A DNA stretch of 64,000 nt from Streptomyces sp. 11x1. GTDB taxonomy: Bacteria; Actinomycetota; Actinomycetes; Streptomycetales; Streptomycetaceae. The translations under genes and the position numbers were made by a program. Shown piece after piece: positions 35,613 through 46,108 of the stretch (positions within the stretch are counted from its first letter, which is position 1; each line of letters starts with the position of its first letter). The notes beneath the pieces were generated by a model. That model made no database searches, had not been told where the DNA came from, and worked only from the letters and a program-made list of their open reading frames with translations. Where the stretch lies: NCBI RefSeq assembly GCF_032598905.1, contig NZ_CP122458.1, forward strand, positions 9,573,001-9,637,000, written 5' to 3'.

Positions 35613-35644
35613 TCCCCCGACCCCTCCGAGAGACAGGAGCCGTC

Positions 35645-35857
35645 ATGAAGATCGAAGTCGATCTCAAGAAGTGCCAGGACCACGGCCAGTGCGTGTACGC
35701 GGCCCCCGACCTGTTCGCGCTGGACGACGAGGGACGCCTGTCCCTGCGATCCCAGGCGACGGACGTCTACGTGGCCGACGTGGACGAGGCAAGCGCCGAG
35801 GAGCTGTACGAGGCCGCCGAGGTCTGTCCGCTCCAGGCCATCACGGTGCACGAGTAG
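35645..35857 (+). CDS. 3Fe-4S ferredoxin
   Basis: 70 residues. Three cysteines, Cys10, Cys16 and Cys61 (KKCQDHGQC and VCPLQA), fit the 3Fe-4S P450-reductant ferredoxin type, lacking the fourth Cys of 4Fe-4S proteins. AGGAG lies six bases before ATG 35645. It directly follows the P450 gene and would be its electron donor; a reductase gene is not in the window. Confidence 0.92.
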   Translation: MKIEVDLKKCQDHGQCVYAAPDLFALDDEGRLSLRSQATDVYVADVDEASAEELYEAAEVCPLQAITVHE

Positions 35858-35870
35858 ACGGGAACGCGGC

Positions 35871-38198
35871 ATGTCACCGATGGCGTCCGGGCGACCGGAG
35901 AACGACCCCGGCGACAGCGGTCTGACCGTCGGTCCGCCCAAGGAGTACGCGGCAGGCATCCCGGCCGTCGTCCAGTCGCTGCGACACGGCGGCCGCCAGA
36001 TGGGCGCCAAGCGGACCCTGCTGACCCTGCTGAGCGTCAACCAGAAGACCGGGTTCGACTGCCCCGGCTGCGCCTGGCCGGAGGGCGACCACCGGCACGC
36101 CGCCGAGTTCTGCGAGAACGGCGCCAAGGCGGTGGCCGAGGAGGCCACACTGCGCCGCGTCATCCTGGCCTTCTTCGCCGAGCACAGCGTGGCGGAGCTG
36201 CTGGAGCGCAGCGACTACTGGCTGGGCCAGCAGGGCAGGCTCACCCACCCCATGTACCTGGCGCCCGGGGCGCGGCACTACACGCCGGTGAGCTGGGAGC
36301 AGGCGTACGACATCGTGGCAGGGGAACTGGCCGCGCTGGACTCACCGGACGAGGCGTCCTTCTACACCTCGGGGCGCACCAGCAACGAGGCGGCGTTCGT
36401 CTACCAGCTGTTCGTCCGCACACTGGGCACCAACAACCTGCCCGACTGCTCGAACATGTGCCACGAGTCCTCCGGCGTGGCCCTGTCCGAGACCATCGGG
36501 ATCGGCAAGGGAAGCGTCTCGCTCGACGACCTGCACCAGGCGGACCTGGTCCTTGTCGTGGGCCAGAACCCGGGGACGAACCATCCCCGCATGCTCTCCG
36601 CCCTGGAGCGGACGAAGCGGGGCGGGGGGCACGTCGTGGCGGTCAACCCGCTGCCCGAGGCCGGCCTGCTGCGCTTCAGGAACCCTCAGCGGCCCTCAGG
36701 GATGATCGGCCGGGGCACCGCGCTGGCGGACGAGTTCGCACAGATCCGCCTCGGCGGCGACCTCGCTCTGTTCCGGGCCCTGAACCGGCTTCTACTGGAG
36801 GCAGAGGACCGGGCCCCGGGTACGGTGGTGGACCGTGCGTTCGTCGAGGAGCACACCGACGGGTTCGAGGAGTTCGCGGCCGACGTGCGCGCCACGCCCT
36901 GGGCGGAAGTCCTTCAGGCCACGGGCCTGGAGCGCGAGCAGATCGAGCGGATCCACCAGCGCGTGCTGAAGGCCCGGAAGATAGTGGTGTGCTGGGCGAT
37001 GGGCCTGACCCAGCACAAGCACTCCGTACCGACCATCCGCGAGGTGGTCAACTTCCTCCTCCTGCGCGGCAACATCGGCCGCCCCGGTGTCGGGGTCTGC
37101 CCGGTGCGCGGCCACTCCAACGTCCAGGGCGACCGCACCATGGGGATCTACGAGAAGCCCGCGGACGACTTCCTGGACGCGCTGGAGAAGGAGTTCGGCC
37201 TGCCCATGCCGCGTCACCACGGGCTTGACGTGGTCGACACCATCCGCGCCATGCGGGACGGAAGGGTGAAGGTCTTCTTCGCCATGGGCGGCAACTTCGT
37301 CTCGGCCACCCCGGACACCGCCGTCACCGAGCAGGCCCTGCGCCGTACGGCCCTGACGGTGCAGGTCTCCACCAAGCTCAACCGCTCCCATCTGGTCACG
37401 GGCCGCCGGGCGCTGATCCTTCCCACGCTCGGCTGCACCGAGGCCGACCTGCGCGGCGGCGGACCGCAGTGCGTCACCGTCGAGGACTCGATGAGCTCGG
37501 TGCACGCCTCCCGGGGCACGCTGGCGCCCGCCTCGCCCGAGCTGCGCTCGGGGACGGCGATCGTCTGCGAACTGGCCAGCGGGTGCTCGCCGCTCGCGGT
37601 GAGCCGCCAAGCGTCCCCTGGCGAGCCATGGCGGAGGACTACGACCTGATCCGTGACCGCATCGCCCGGGTCGTCCCCGGCTTCGAGGACTTCAACCGGC
37701 GCGTGCCATCCGGGCGGGTTCGTCCTGCCGCACGGGCCACGGGACGACCGGCACTTCCCGACCGCGACCGGCAAGGCCCGCTTCACCGTCAATCCGATGA
37801 CCGTGATGCGCGTGCCTGAGGGACGGCTCCTTCTGCAGACGATCCGCTCCCACGACCACTACAACACCACCCTCTACGGCCTCGACGACCGCTACCGCGG
37901 CATCCACGGAGGGCGCCGGGTGGTCTTCGTCCACCCCGACGACCTGGCCGCTCTCCAGCTGGCCGATGCCGACCGGGTCGACCTGGTCGGCGAGTACCCC
38001 GACGGCGCCGAACGTGTGGCACCCGACCTCCGGGTCGTGTCCTACCCGACCGCCCGCGGCTGCTGCGCCGCGTACTTCCCCGAGACCAACGTCCCGGTAC
38101 CCCTGGACAGCACCGCCGACCTCAGCAACACCCCGACCTCGAAGTCGGTCGTCGTGCGACTCGTACGCCGGGGCGCGGCCGACCGGCCCGCCGCCTGA
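35871..38198 (+). pseudogene. FdhF/YdeP-like molybdopterin oxidoreductase, two frameshifts
   Basis: Frame one (35871 onwards) covers most of a molybdopterin dehydrogenase: the N-terminal cluster FDCPGCAWPEGDHRHAAEFC, SNMCHESSGVALSETIG, LVVGQNPGTNHPRML, HSNVQGDRTMGIYEKP. Near 37578 the family match moves one frame (QRVLAARGEPPSVPWRAM, YDLIRDRIARVVPGFEDF), probably from loss of one C in a C run; near 37700 it moves again to HPGGFVLPHGPRDDRHF, continuing to the end PTSKSVVVRLVRRG. The family, related to formate dehydrogenase alpha subunits, would complete oxidation of formate. Either the gene is dead or there are two sequence errors. Confidence 0.85.
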
Positions 38199-38253
38199 AT
38201 CACGGTCCTGTAAAGACCTCCGCGTCCGCAGAAGGATCTCACCGCAACCCCTT

Positions 38254-38297
38254 GCCAAACGGATAGTTCCAGCCCACCATGAGGCAACTCGTTTGGC
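38254..38297 (+). promoter_or_regulatory. GCCAAACG inverted repeat before permease
   Basis: GCCAAACG at 38254-38261 and CGTTTGGC at 38290-38297 form an inverted pair 28 bases apart, 45 bases upstream of the permease start. The same 8-mer lies before the aldehyde dehydrogenase (39883-39890). Possibly an operator shared by both. Confidence 0.5.
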
Positions 38298-38342
38298 CTA
38301 AAACAAAAATCCGCCCTCCCCGTCCCCCGGCAGGTGATTCGA

Positions 38343-39800
38343 GTGGACAGTCAGACCGCGGTCGCCACGCAGACCGCTCATGACGCATCCATAGCAGGCA
38401 GACTCAAGCCCAACTCTCTCGGTGTCCTCGGCATCCTCTTCTTCGTTCTCTCCGCCCAGGCGCCGCTGACCGGCATCGCCGGGGCCGTGCCCATCGCCAT
38501 CGCCATCGGCAACGGCGCCGGCGCTCCGGCCGCCTACCTCGCGGCCGGCGTCATCATCCTGCTGTTCTCCGTCGGATTCGTCGCCATGGGCCGCCACGTC
38601 GTGGACGCCGGAGCCTTCTACACCTACATCGGCAAGGGGCTCGGCCGCTCGGCCGGCTCCGGCAGCGCCGCCGTCGCGCTCTTCGCCTACTGCGCCGTCC
38701 AGGCGTGCATGTACGGGTTGTACGGAAGCATCATGAGCGGCCTTGTCGAGCAGTACACCGGGGCCCATGTGGCGTGGTGGGTCTGGGCGCTGGTCACCAT
38801 GGTGATCGTGCAGGTGCTCGGCGCCTCGGGCATCGAGATGGGCGCCAGGATCCTCGCCGTCTTCGTGCTCGCCGAGTTCAGCATCCTGATCGTCTTCGCC
38901 CTCGTGACCCTCTTCACGGGTGGCGGCCCCGAGGGGCTCGGTCTCACGGAGAGCTTCTCGCCGTCCGCCGCGCTGCAGGGCGCTCCCGGCGTGGCGCTGA
39001 TGTTCGCCGTGGCGTCGATGTTCGGCTTCGAGGCCACCGCCATCTATGGCGAGGAGGCCCGCGAACCCCGCAAGACCGTCCCCCGGGCCACCTACGTGTC
39101 TGTCGCGGTGATCACCGGCTTCTTCGCCTTCACCTCATGGATGCTGGTCTCCGCGCACGGCGCCTCCCAGGCCGCGGCCGAGGCGGGCAAGGCGCTGGAG
39201 GGAGGTGACGGCGCGGCGTTCGTCTTCGCGCCGATCGCCGGCCTGTTCGGCGGCTGGGTGGGCGACGTGCTGCCGATCCTGCTGGCCACTTCCCTGTTCG
39301 CCGGCCTCCTGGCCTTCCACAACTCCGCCAACCGCTACCTGTTCTCGCTCGGCCGCGAAGGGCTCCTGCCGCATGGACTGACCGCCGTCAACCGGCGTCA
39401 CTCGCCCTGGGTGGCTGGCGCCGTGCAGACCGCGATCGCGGTGCTGCTCGTGGTGCCCTTCGCCATCCTGGGCAAGGACCCGGTGCTGACCCTCTTCTCC
39501 TGGTTCAGCGGGGTCGCGGTCCTCGGCATCATGCTGCTGTACTTCCTGACCTCGGTCTCGGTCGTCGTGTTCTTCCGCCGCTCACGCGCCGACACCCGCC
39601 CCTGGAACACGCTGATCGCCCCCGTCCTGGGCGCGCTCGGCATCGCGGGTGCCATCTGGCTCATCATCGCCAACTTCACGACGCTGATCGGCGGTGACCA
39701 GACGACGGCCATATGGCTCCAGCTCACCGTTCCGGTGGTGCTGATCCTCGGCGTCGTCGCCGCCCGGCTGACGCGGTCCCGGACACAGACCGCCGACTGA
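38343..39800 (+). CDS. APC family amino acid permease
   Basis: 485 residues with about twelve hydrophobic helices. Family landmarks are NSLGVLGILFFVLSAQAPLT, GAFYTYIGKGLGRSAGSGSA, FGFEATAIYGEEAREPRKTV and FHNSANRYLFSLGREGLLPH. These match amino acid/polyamine APC transporters. GTG 38343 has AGG eight bases upstream and was preferred to GTG 38334. It probably imports the cluster's substrate, most simply an amine or amino acid. Confidence 0.93.
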   Translation: MDSQTAVATQTAHDASIAGRLKPNSLGVLGILFFVLSAQAPLTGIAGAVPIAIAIGNGAGAPAAYLAAGVIILLFSVGFVAMGRHVVDAGAFYTYIGKGLGRSAGSGSAAVALFAYCAVQACMYGLYGSIMSGLVEQYTGAHVAWWVWALVTMVIVQVLGASGIEMGARILAVFVLAEFSILIVFALVTLFTGGGPEGLGLTESFSPSAALQGAPGVALMFAVASMFGFEATAIYGEEAREPRKTVPRATYVSVAVITGFFAFTSWMLVSAHGASQAAAEAGKALEGGDGAAFVFAPIAGLFGGWVGDVLPILLATSLFAGLLAFHNSANRYLFSLGREGLLPHGLTAVNRRHSPWVAGAVQTAIAVLLVVPFAILGKDPVLTLFSWFSGVAVLGIMLLYFLTSVSVVVFFRRSRADTRPWNTLIAPVLGALGIAGAIWLIIANFTTLIGGDQTTAIWLQLTVPVVLILGVVAARLTRSRTQTAD

Positions 39801-39876
39801 ACACCGCTTTGCCTCACCGATACGGCCGGAGCCTGCGCCCCGGCCGTATCCGGCCTTCTGCCGGACCGCGTGAGTT

Positions 39877-39893
39877 GTTTTCGCCAAACGAAA
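39877..39893 (+). promoter_or_regulatory. GCCAAACG palindrome before aldehyde dehydrogenase
   Basis: TTTCG and CGAAA arms surround CCAAA, containing the 8-mer GCCAAACG also found before the permease. It lies 26 bases upstream of the GTG start. Confidence 0.45.
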
Positions 39894-39918
39894 CGGATGA
39901 GACGGAGAGGGAGAGCGC

Positions 39919-41409
39919 GTGCTGAACGCCACCCACGAGGAACTGCTGCGCCGCGCCAAGGAACTCGACCTGCCCACGCAGCACCACATCGACGGCAGGA
40001 GCGAAGCCGGTGACGGTGGATCGTTCGCCGTGATCTCCCCGCGCGACGGCCAGAGCCTGGTCCAGGTCGCCGACGCACGGGAGGCGGAGGTCGATGTCGC
40101 GGTCGCGGCGGCGCGCCGCGCCTTCGACACCGGGCCGTGGCCGCATCTGCCGCCCGCCGAGCGGGGCCGGGTCCTGCTGCGGATCGCCGAGCTGCTGGAG
40201 GAGCGGCGCGAGGAACTGGCACTGACCGTGAGCCTGGAGATGGGCAAACCCATCACGGACGCCTACGCCATCGAGCTGCGCGCCGCGATCAACACCTTCC
40301 GCTGGTACGGGCAGCTCGCCGACAAGCTCACCGACGAGTCCCCCCACACCGCCCCGGACGCGCTCGCCCTGGTCACCCGGGAGCCGACCGGTGTCGTCGG
40401 CGCCGTCGTGCCGTGGAACTTCCCGCTCACGTTGGCGAGTTGGAAAGTCGCGCCCGCGCTCGCCGCCGGCTGCACGGTCGTCCTGAAGCCGTCGGAGTCC
40501 TCCCCGCTGTCCGCCCTCCTGCTCGGCCGCGCCGCCACCGACGCCGGACTGCCGCCGGGTGTCCTCAACGTCGTGACCGGTGACGGGCCGGTGGCCGGCC
40601 GGGCGCTCGGCCTCCACCCGGACGTCGATGTCCTGGCGTTCACCGGATCCACGGCCGTCGGCCGCCACTTCCTGCGCTACGCCGCCGACTCCAACCTCAA
40701 GCGCGTCTGGCTCGAACTCGGCGGCAAATCACCGAACATCTTGCTGCCCGACGCCCCCGACCTGGAGAAGGCCGCCGCCACCGCGGCCTGGGGGATCTTC
40801 TTCAACCAGGGCGAGATGTGCACCGCCCCCTCCCGGCTGCTGGTCCACTCCTCCATCGCCGAACAGGTCACCGAGGCCGTCGTGGCGCGGGCGCGCGAGC
40901 TGCGGGTGGGCGACCCGCTCGATCCGGCCACCGAGATGGGCGCGCTGGTCGGCGACAGCCACCTCGGCAGGGTCCTGGAGCATGTCGCCTCCGGTCTGGA
41001 CGAGGGCGCCCGGCTGCGCGTGGGCGGGGACCGGGCCCTGGCCGAGACCGGCGGCAGCTACCTGCGGCCCACCGTGTTCGACCGGGTCGACCCCGGCATG
41101 CGGCTGGCCCGCGAGGAGATCTTCGGCCCCGTCCTGTCCGTCCTCGCCTTCGACGACCTCGACGAGGCAGTACGGCTCGCCAACGCCACCGAGTACGGCC
41201 TCGCCGCCGGCCTGTGGACCTCCGACCTGTCCACCGCCCACAAGGTTGCGTGCGCACTCAAGGCCGGGACGGTCTGGGTCAACTGCTACGAGGAGGGCGA
41301 CCTGACCGTCCCCTTCGGCGGCATGAAGCAGTCGGGCAACGGCCGCGACAAGTCCGCCCACGCCATCGAGAAGTACACCGAACTGAAGACCACCTGGATC
41401 CAGCTGTGA
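39919..41409 (+). CDS. Aldehyde dehydrogenase (PuuC-like)
   Basis: 496-residue NAD(P)-dependent aldehyde dehydrogenase. Catalytic Glu266 is in WLELGGKSPN, nucleophile Cys301 in FFNQGEMCTAPS, and the NAD-binding stretch GAVVPWNFPLTLASWKVAPA is intact. Overall it resembles gamma-glutamyl-aminobutyraldehyde dehydrogenases. GGAGAGGGAGAGC precedes GTG 39919. The stop overlaps the next gene's start. It would oxidise an amino-aldehyde formed by oxidative deamination or by demethylation product breakdown. Confidence 0.92.
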   Translation: MLNATHEELLRRAKELDLPTQHHIDGRSEAGDGGSFAVISPRDGQSLVQVADAREAEVDVAVAAARRAFDTGPWPHLPPAERGRVLLRIAELLEERREELALTVSLEMGKPITDAYAIELRAAINTFRWYGQLADKLTDESPHTAPDALALVTREPTGVVGAVVPWNFPLTLASWKVAPALAAGCTVVLKPSESSPLSALLLGRAATDAGLPPGVLNVVTGDGPVAGRALGLHPDVDVLAFTGSTAVGRHFLRYAADSNLKRVWLELGGKSPNILLPDAPDLEKAAATAAWGIFFNQGEMCTAPSRLLVHSSIAEQVTEAVVARARELRVGDPLDPATEMGALVGDSHLGRVLEHVASGLDEGARLRVGGDRALAETGGSYLRPTVFDRVDPGMRLAREEIFGPVLSVLAFDDLDEAVRLANATEYGLAAGLWTSDLSTAHKVACALKAGTVWVNCYEEGDLTVPFGGMKQSGNGRDKSAHAIEKYTELKTTWIQL

Positions 41410-42128
41410 CCCGTACGCACCCGCGACCCCTGATCGCGATTCCGGCCCGGTTCGCCGCCACCACGTCCGCGCTCCGCTACGCCGCCGAGGTCAACGCCCG
41501 TGCGCTGGTCGAGGCCGTGTGGCGGGCCGGGGGCGAGCCGGTGAGCATCCACCCCGCCGACCCGGCCGCAGCCGACGTGGCCGAACGGCTCGCCCGCTTC
41601 GACGGCGTGCTCCTCCCCGGCGGCGGAGACCTGGCCCCGCACCGCTACGGCGCCATCGACACTCATGACAGCGTCTACGACGTCGACGACCTCCAGGACG
41701 TGTTCGACCTCGAAGTCGCCCGCCGGACACTGGACCTGGGACTGCCCCTGCTCGCGATCTGCCGCGGCCTGCAGGTGGTGAACGTCGCCCTCGGCGGCAG
41801 CCTGGAACAGGACATGGGCGGCGCGGACCGCGAACACCGGCACATCGTGCACCCGGTCGCGATCGAGCGCGGCACCCTGCTCGAACAGGCCACCGGTGCC
41901 CAGAAGACGGAGGCCTCCTGCTACCACCACCAGCGCGTCGACCGCCTCGGTGTCGGGCTCACGGTCACCGCGCGGGCCGCCGACGGCACGGTGGAGGGAC
42001 TCGAACTGCCCGGACACCCGGGGTGGTTCGCGGCGGTGCAGTGGCACCCCGAGGACACCGCGGACCGGGACCCGGCCCAGCAGGCCCTGTTCGACGCACT
42101 GGTTGACGCCGCCCACCACAGACACTGA
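41406..42128 (+). CDS. Class I glutamine amidotransferase-like hydrolase (PuuD/C26)
   Basis: 240 residues of the gamma-glutamyl-GABA hydrolase (C26) family. Nucleophile Cys119 lies in LLAICRGLQVVN, and the His214-x-Glu216 pair in QWHPED completes the triad. GVLLPGGGDLAPHRYG is also family-typical. GTG overlaps the aldehyde dehydrogenase stop (GTGA), so the two are coupled, mirroring the puuC-puuD logic of cleaving a gamma-glutamyl-amine acid. A gamma-glutamyl ligase is not present in the window. Confidence 0.9.
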   Translation: MTRTHPRPLIAIPARFAATTSALRYAAEVNARALVEAVWRAGGEPVSIHPADPAAADVAERLARFDGVLLPGGGDLAPHRYGAIDTHDSVYDVDDLQDVFDLEVARRTLDLGLPLLAICRGLQVVNVALGGSLEQDMGGADREHRHIVHPVAIERGTLLEQATGAQKTEASCYHHQRVDRLGVGLTVTARAADGTVEGLELPGHPGWFAAVQWHPEDTADRDPAQQALFDALVDAAHHRH

Positions 42129-42136
42129 CAAAGGAC

Positions 42137-43042
42137 ATGGCTCTCTTCGGCCCCAAGCGAGAGGCACCCCGCCTCGCCCCCGAACTCGACGACGTTCCGC
42201 TGGGCCGCGTGCTGAGAGGCATCGTCGCCGCCCGCGGACCGGGACCGCAGGACCTCGCCGTCGCCCAGATGGAGCGGCTCCTGCGGAACACCGGTGACGA
42301 CTGGGACCGCCGCTGCCACCGGGTCGGGGTCCTCGCGCAGGCCGCGCCCGCGCTGGCCCGGACCTGGCGCGAACGCCGGCCCCGCGACCCGGACGCCCTG
42401 GTACTGGCCACCTGGTCCGAACTGGCGACCGATCCGCGGGGTGCCCTGGCGATCTGCCGTGTTGCCATCGAGGCCGCCCCGGCAGATCCGACCCCGTGGG
42501 TGGCCGCGCTGGCGGCGCTGCGACTTCTGGGCCGGCCGAGCGCTGAGCTTTCTCCCGTCTGGGAGGAGATCCGCGCGCGTGATCCATGGCACCGGGAGGC
42601 GCACCTGCAGATCCTGAACTACCTCTCCCCGGAGGAGCAGGGCAGCCAGGCCGCGCTGCGGGACTTTCTCGACGATGCCATCGCGGTCATGCCCTGGGAC
42701 GCGCCGACGGCATGCCTGCCCCTGACGGCGGCTGTGCGGCAGTACCACCGCGAAAGAAGCAGCGGCGGTGTCCAGGCGCTGGGGGTGAGCCGGTACTGGT
42801 CGCAGCCGCACACCGCACGACTGCTGGACCACGGCATGGCCCACTGGCTGCAACCTGGTCACCTGCGTCACGCGGCCGCCGTCGCGGACCTGGGAACGCT
42901 CGCCTACGCCCTGGTCCGCGCGGGCCGCAGCGGCGATGCGGACCCGGTCTTCTCCGCGGTCGGCGGGCTGGTGACGCCGTGGCCCTGGAACTACGAGGGG
43001 GACCCGGTGGAGTGCTACACCGACTACTCCGGTCGCGGGTAG
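42137..43042 (+). CDS. Helical hypothetical protein of the cluster
   Basis: 301 residues rich in Ala, Leu, Arg and Trp and predicted mostly helical. Repeated segments around alternating A-x-x-x-L patterns (AICRVAIEAAPADPTPWVAA, LAALRLLGRPSAELSPVWEE) resemble a tetratricopeptide-type solenoid. It has no signal or membrane segment. AAAGGAC precedes ATG 42137, 8 bases after the hydrolase stop, so it belongs to the same transcript. No function assigned; I do not recognise the family. Confidence 0.75.
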   Translation: MALFGPKREAPRLAPELDDVPLGRVLRGIVAARGPGPQDLAVAQMERLLRNTGDDWDRRCHRVGVLAQAAPALARTWRERRPRDPDALVLATWSELATDPRGALAICRVAIEAAPADPTPWVAALAALRLLGRPSAELSPVWEEIRARDPWHREAHLQILNYLSPEEQGSQAALRDFLDDAIAVMPWDAPTACLPLTAAVRQYHRERSSGGVQALGVSRYWSQPHTARLLDHGMAHWLQPGHLRHAAAVADLGTLAYALVRAGRSGDADPVFSAVGGLVTPWPWNYEGDPVECYTDYSGRG

Positions 43043-43082
43043 GTGTACGTGCGGCCCTCCGGCCGCACGGTGACGCAGACGG

Positions 43083-43116
43083 CGTGGGGGCAGGACCGCA
43101 TGGTCCTGCCCCCACG
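43083..43116. terminator. Bidirectional hairpin terminator
   Basis: A perfect 15-bp stem around loop GCAT (arms CGTGGGGGCAGGACC and its complement) sits between the convergent hypothetical and folD genes. Confidence 0.87.
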
Positions 43117-43129
43117 CACTGTGCCGACG

Positions 43130-43981
43130 TCAGGCGCTGCGCTCCGCCGCCTCGACGATGTTGGTCAGCAACATGGCCCGGGTCATCGGCCCCACTCCGC
43201 CGACCGGCGGCGCGAAGGAGCCGGCGATCTGGTCGACGTCCGGGTGGACGTCTCCGAGGATGCCTTCGACGGTCCGGGTGATGCCCACGGACAGGACGGT
43301 GGCGCCCGGCTTGATCCAGTCGGGCTTGACCAGATGGGCCACGCCGGCCGCGGCCACGACCACGTCGGCGACGCGGGTGTGGGCAGCGATGTCCTGAGTG
43401 GCCTCGTGGCACAGGGTCACCGTGGCGTGCTCGGTGCTGCGGGTCAGCATCAGGCCGAGCGGGCGGCCCACGGTGAGCCCGCAGCCGATGACACAGAACT
43501 GCTGTCCGGTGATGGGCACCCGGTTGCGCCGCAGCAGGTCGATGATGCCGCGTGGGGTGCAGGGCAGTGGCCCCGGCACACCCAGCACGAGTCGGCCCAG
43601 GTTGGCGGGGTGGAGCCCGTCGGCGTCCTTGGCCGGGTCGATGAGCTCCAGCACGGCGTGGGTGTCGATGTGGGCCGGCAGCGGCAGTTGGACGATGAAA
43701 CCGGTGCAGGCCGGGTCGGCGTTGAGCTTGAGCACGGCGGCCTCGACGTCTGCCTGGGTCGCCGTGCCGGGCAGCTCCACCCGGATCGACGCGATGCCGA
43801 CCTGGGCGCAGTCGCGGTGCTTGCCGCCGACGTAGGAGTGGCTGGCGGGGTCGTCACCGACCAGGATGGTGCCAAGGCCGGGAGCGATGCCCCGGCTCTT
43901 CAGTATCTCCACCCGTTCGGCGAGTTCACGTTTGGTGTCGGCTGCCGCGGCCTTCCCGTCGAGCAGCGTTGCGGTGGTCAT
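43130..43981 (-). CDS. folD: Methylenetetrahydrofolate dehydrogenase/cyclohydrolase
   Basis: 283-residue bifunctional FolD. Catalytic Lys54 lies in [10 protein letters not shown], with [10 protein letters not shown] and [27 protein letters not shown], the Rossmann [14 protein letters not shown], and [17 protein letters not shown] are family-typical. It turns 5,10-methylene-THF into 10-formyl-THF. The usual DVG block reads SVGITR here. Third gene of the gcvT-purU-folD operon; presumably an accessory copy dedicated to the cluster, since housekeeping folD exists in streptomycetes. Confidence 0.93.
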   Translation of the reverse strand: MTTATLLDGKAAAADTKRELAERVEILKSRGIAPGLGTILVGDDPASHSYVGGKHRDCAQVGIASIRVELPGTATQADVEAAVLKLNADPACTGFIVQLPLPAHIDTHAVLELIDPAKDADGLHPANLGRLVLGVPGPLPCTPRGIIDLLRRNRVPITGQQFCVIGCGLTVGRPLGLMLTRSTEHATVTLCHEATQDIAAHTRVADVVVAAAGVAHLVKPDWIKPGATVLSVGITRTVEGILGDVHPDVDQIAGSFAPPVGGVGPMTRAMLLTNIVEAAERSA

Positions 43982-44004
43982 GTCGTACGAGCCTCTCGAT
44001 GCTG

Positions 44005-44850
<846 letters not shown>

Positions 44851-44868
44851 GTCAGGATCTCCGTCGGG

Positions 44869-45990
44869 TCAGGCCTGCACGCGGGCGCGCTCGGGGTCGT
44901 ACACGGGTGTGGGCCGGACCGTGGCGTCGGCCTTGGAGCCGTCGGCGGCGACGGCGGTCAGCGCGGTGCCGGACTTCACGGCGTCGCGGTGGACCCGGGC
45001 CAGGCCGAGAGTGGCGCTGTCGAGGACGGGGGAGGGCAGCGCCATCGTCACGTAGCCGATGTCCCGGCCGTCCAGCTCCAGCCGGGCGCCCTCGGCGGCC
45101 TCCGGCGCGGTGTCCACGACGACGCTGACCACACGGCCGCTGGCGCTGTCCTTCTTGGCCAGCAGTGCGTCCCGGCCCTGGAAGGGGCCCTTGTCGAAGT
45201 CCAGCGCCCAGCCCATCCGGCACTCGAACGGCGTGACCGTGCGGTCGTACTCCAGCTCTCCCATGATCATTCCGGCCTCGGTGCGGCAGGTCAGCAGGGC
45301 GATGGCGCCGAAGGCCTTGATCCCCAGGTCCGCTCCGGCCTCGAAGACCGCGTCCCACAGCTTCAGCGCGCGATCCCGCGGGACCTGGATCTCGTAGCCG
45401 AGCTCGGCGGTGAACCCGAGCCGGCTGACCTGTGCGGGAATGCCCGCGATGAGGGCGTCGTGCAGGAAGGTGTAGTAGGGGAACGCGGCGTTGGACACAT
45501 CCACGGGGGTGAGGCCTTGTAGGACGTCGCGGCTGCGCGGGCCCTGCAGAGTCAGGACGGCGGACTCGTCGCGGCGCTCGGTGACCGTGGTCCCGGCGGG
45601 GGCGTGCGCGGCCAGCGACTGCTGGGTGGCCGGGTTGCCGCCGGTGACGACGACGTGGTCGGGCGCGAGGACGGCCACGGTCACGTCGTCCAGCATCATC
45701 CCGTCGGTATCCACCACGACCCCGTAGGCGATGCGTCCGGCACCCAACCCCTTGACGCTGCGCGAGAAGACGGCGTCGACGGCGGCGACCGCATCCTCTC
45801 CCTCGACGTGCCACTTGTAGAGCATCGAGTACTCGGAGGCCCCGACAGCGGTGCGGATGGCCTCGTACTCCTCAGCCGGATCACCGATGGCCAGCGGTAC
45901 GGCGTTGCCATAGACGTCGATCCACTCCTCGACATGGTCCGCGTAGCGGGGAGCGAACGGGGTGGTGCTCAGTCCTTCGGGGATGGCCAT
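44869..45990 (-). CDS. GcvT-like folate-dependent methyltransferase
   Basis: 373 residues with the aminomethyltransferase fold. MLDDVTVAVLAPDHVVVTGG (with the conserved DD), TLQGPRSRDVLQGL and FDKGPFQGRDALLAKKD are typical of GcvT, sarcosine/dimethylglycine oxidase C-terminal domains and THF-dependent demethylases. It stands alone, with no dehydrogenase domain, so the methyl/methylene donor must come from elsewhere, plausibly a P450 product. ATG 45990 has GGAG six bases upstream; a longer frame upstream enters the promoter. Confidence 0.9.
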   Translation of the reverse strand: MAIPEGLSTTPFAPRYADHVEEWIDVYGNAVPLAIGDPAEEYEAIRTAVGASEYSMLYKWHVEGEDAVAAVDAVFSRSVKGLGAGRIAYGVVVDTDGMMLDDVTVAVLAPDHVVVTGGNPATQQSLAAHAPAGTTVTERRDESAVLTLQGPRSRDVLQGLTPVDVSNAAFPYYTFLHDALIAGIPAQVSRLGFTAELGYEIQVPRDRALKLWDAVFEAGADLGIKAFGAIALLTCRTEAGMIMGELEYDRTVTPFECRMGWALDFDKGPFQGRDALLAKKDSASGRVVSVVVDTAPEAAEGARLELDGRDIGYVTMALPSPVLDSATLGLARVHRDAVKSGTALTAVAADGSKADATVRPTPVYDPERARVQA

Positions 45991-46030
45991 GGGAACTCCA
46001 GTGGAGAGGGGAGACGTGCGCTGCAGCGAG

Positions 46031-46068
46031 AATCTATCCATCTGGATAACTTGTCAATAGGATAGATT
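46031..46068. promoter_or_regulatory. gcvT promoter with TATCC-N4-GGATA operators
   Basis: On the - strand TTGACA (complement of 46052-46057) is a perfect -35; TATCC-AGAT-GGATA (46035-46048) fills the spacer, followed by GATTCT as -10. A wider inverted pair AATCTATCC (46031-46039) and GGATAGATT (46060-46068) gives a third half-site toward the divergent TetR gene. Closely parallels the P450 promoter at 34299-34327. Confidence 0.78.
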
Positions 46069-46108
46069 GACCCTCGGGGAACGGTCAGACAGGGGGAGCG
46101 GAGGGCGA

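Noticed and set aside
46067..46108. TTG start for the right-flank TetR gene
   Set aside because: It falls within the operator and lacks a ribosome site; GTG 46109 is better supported.
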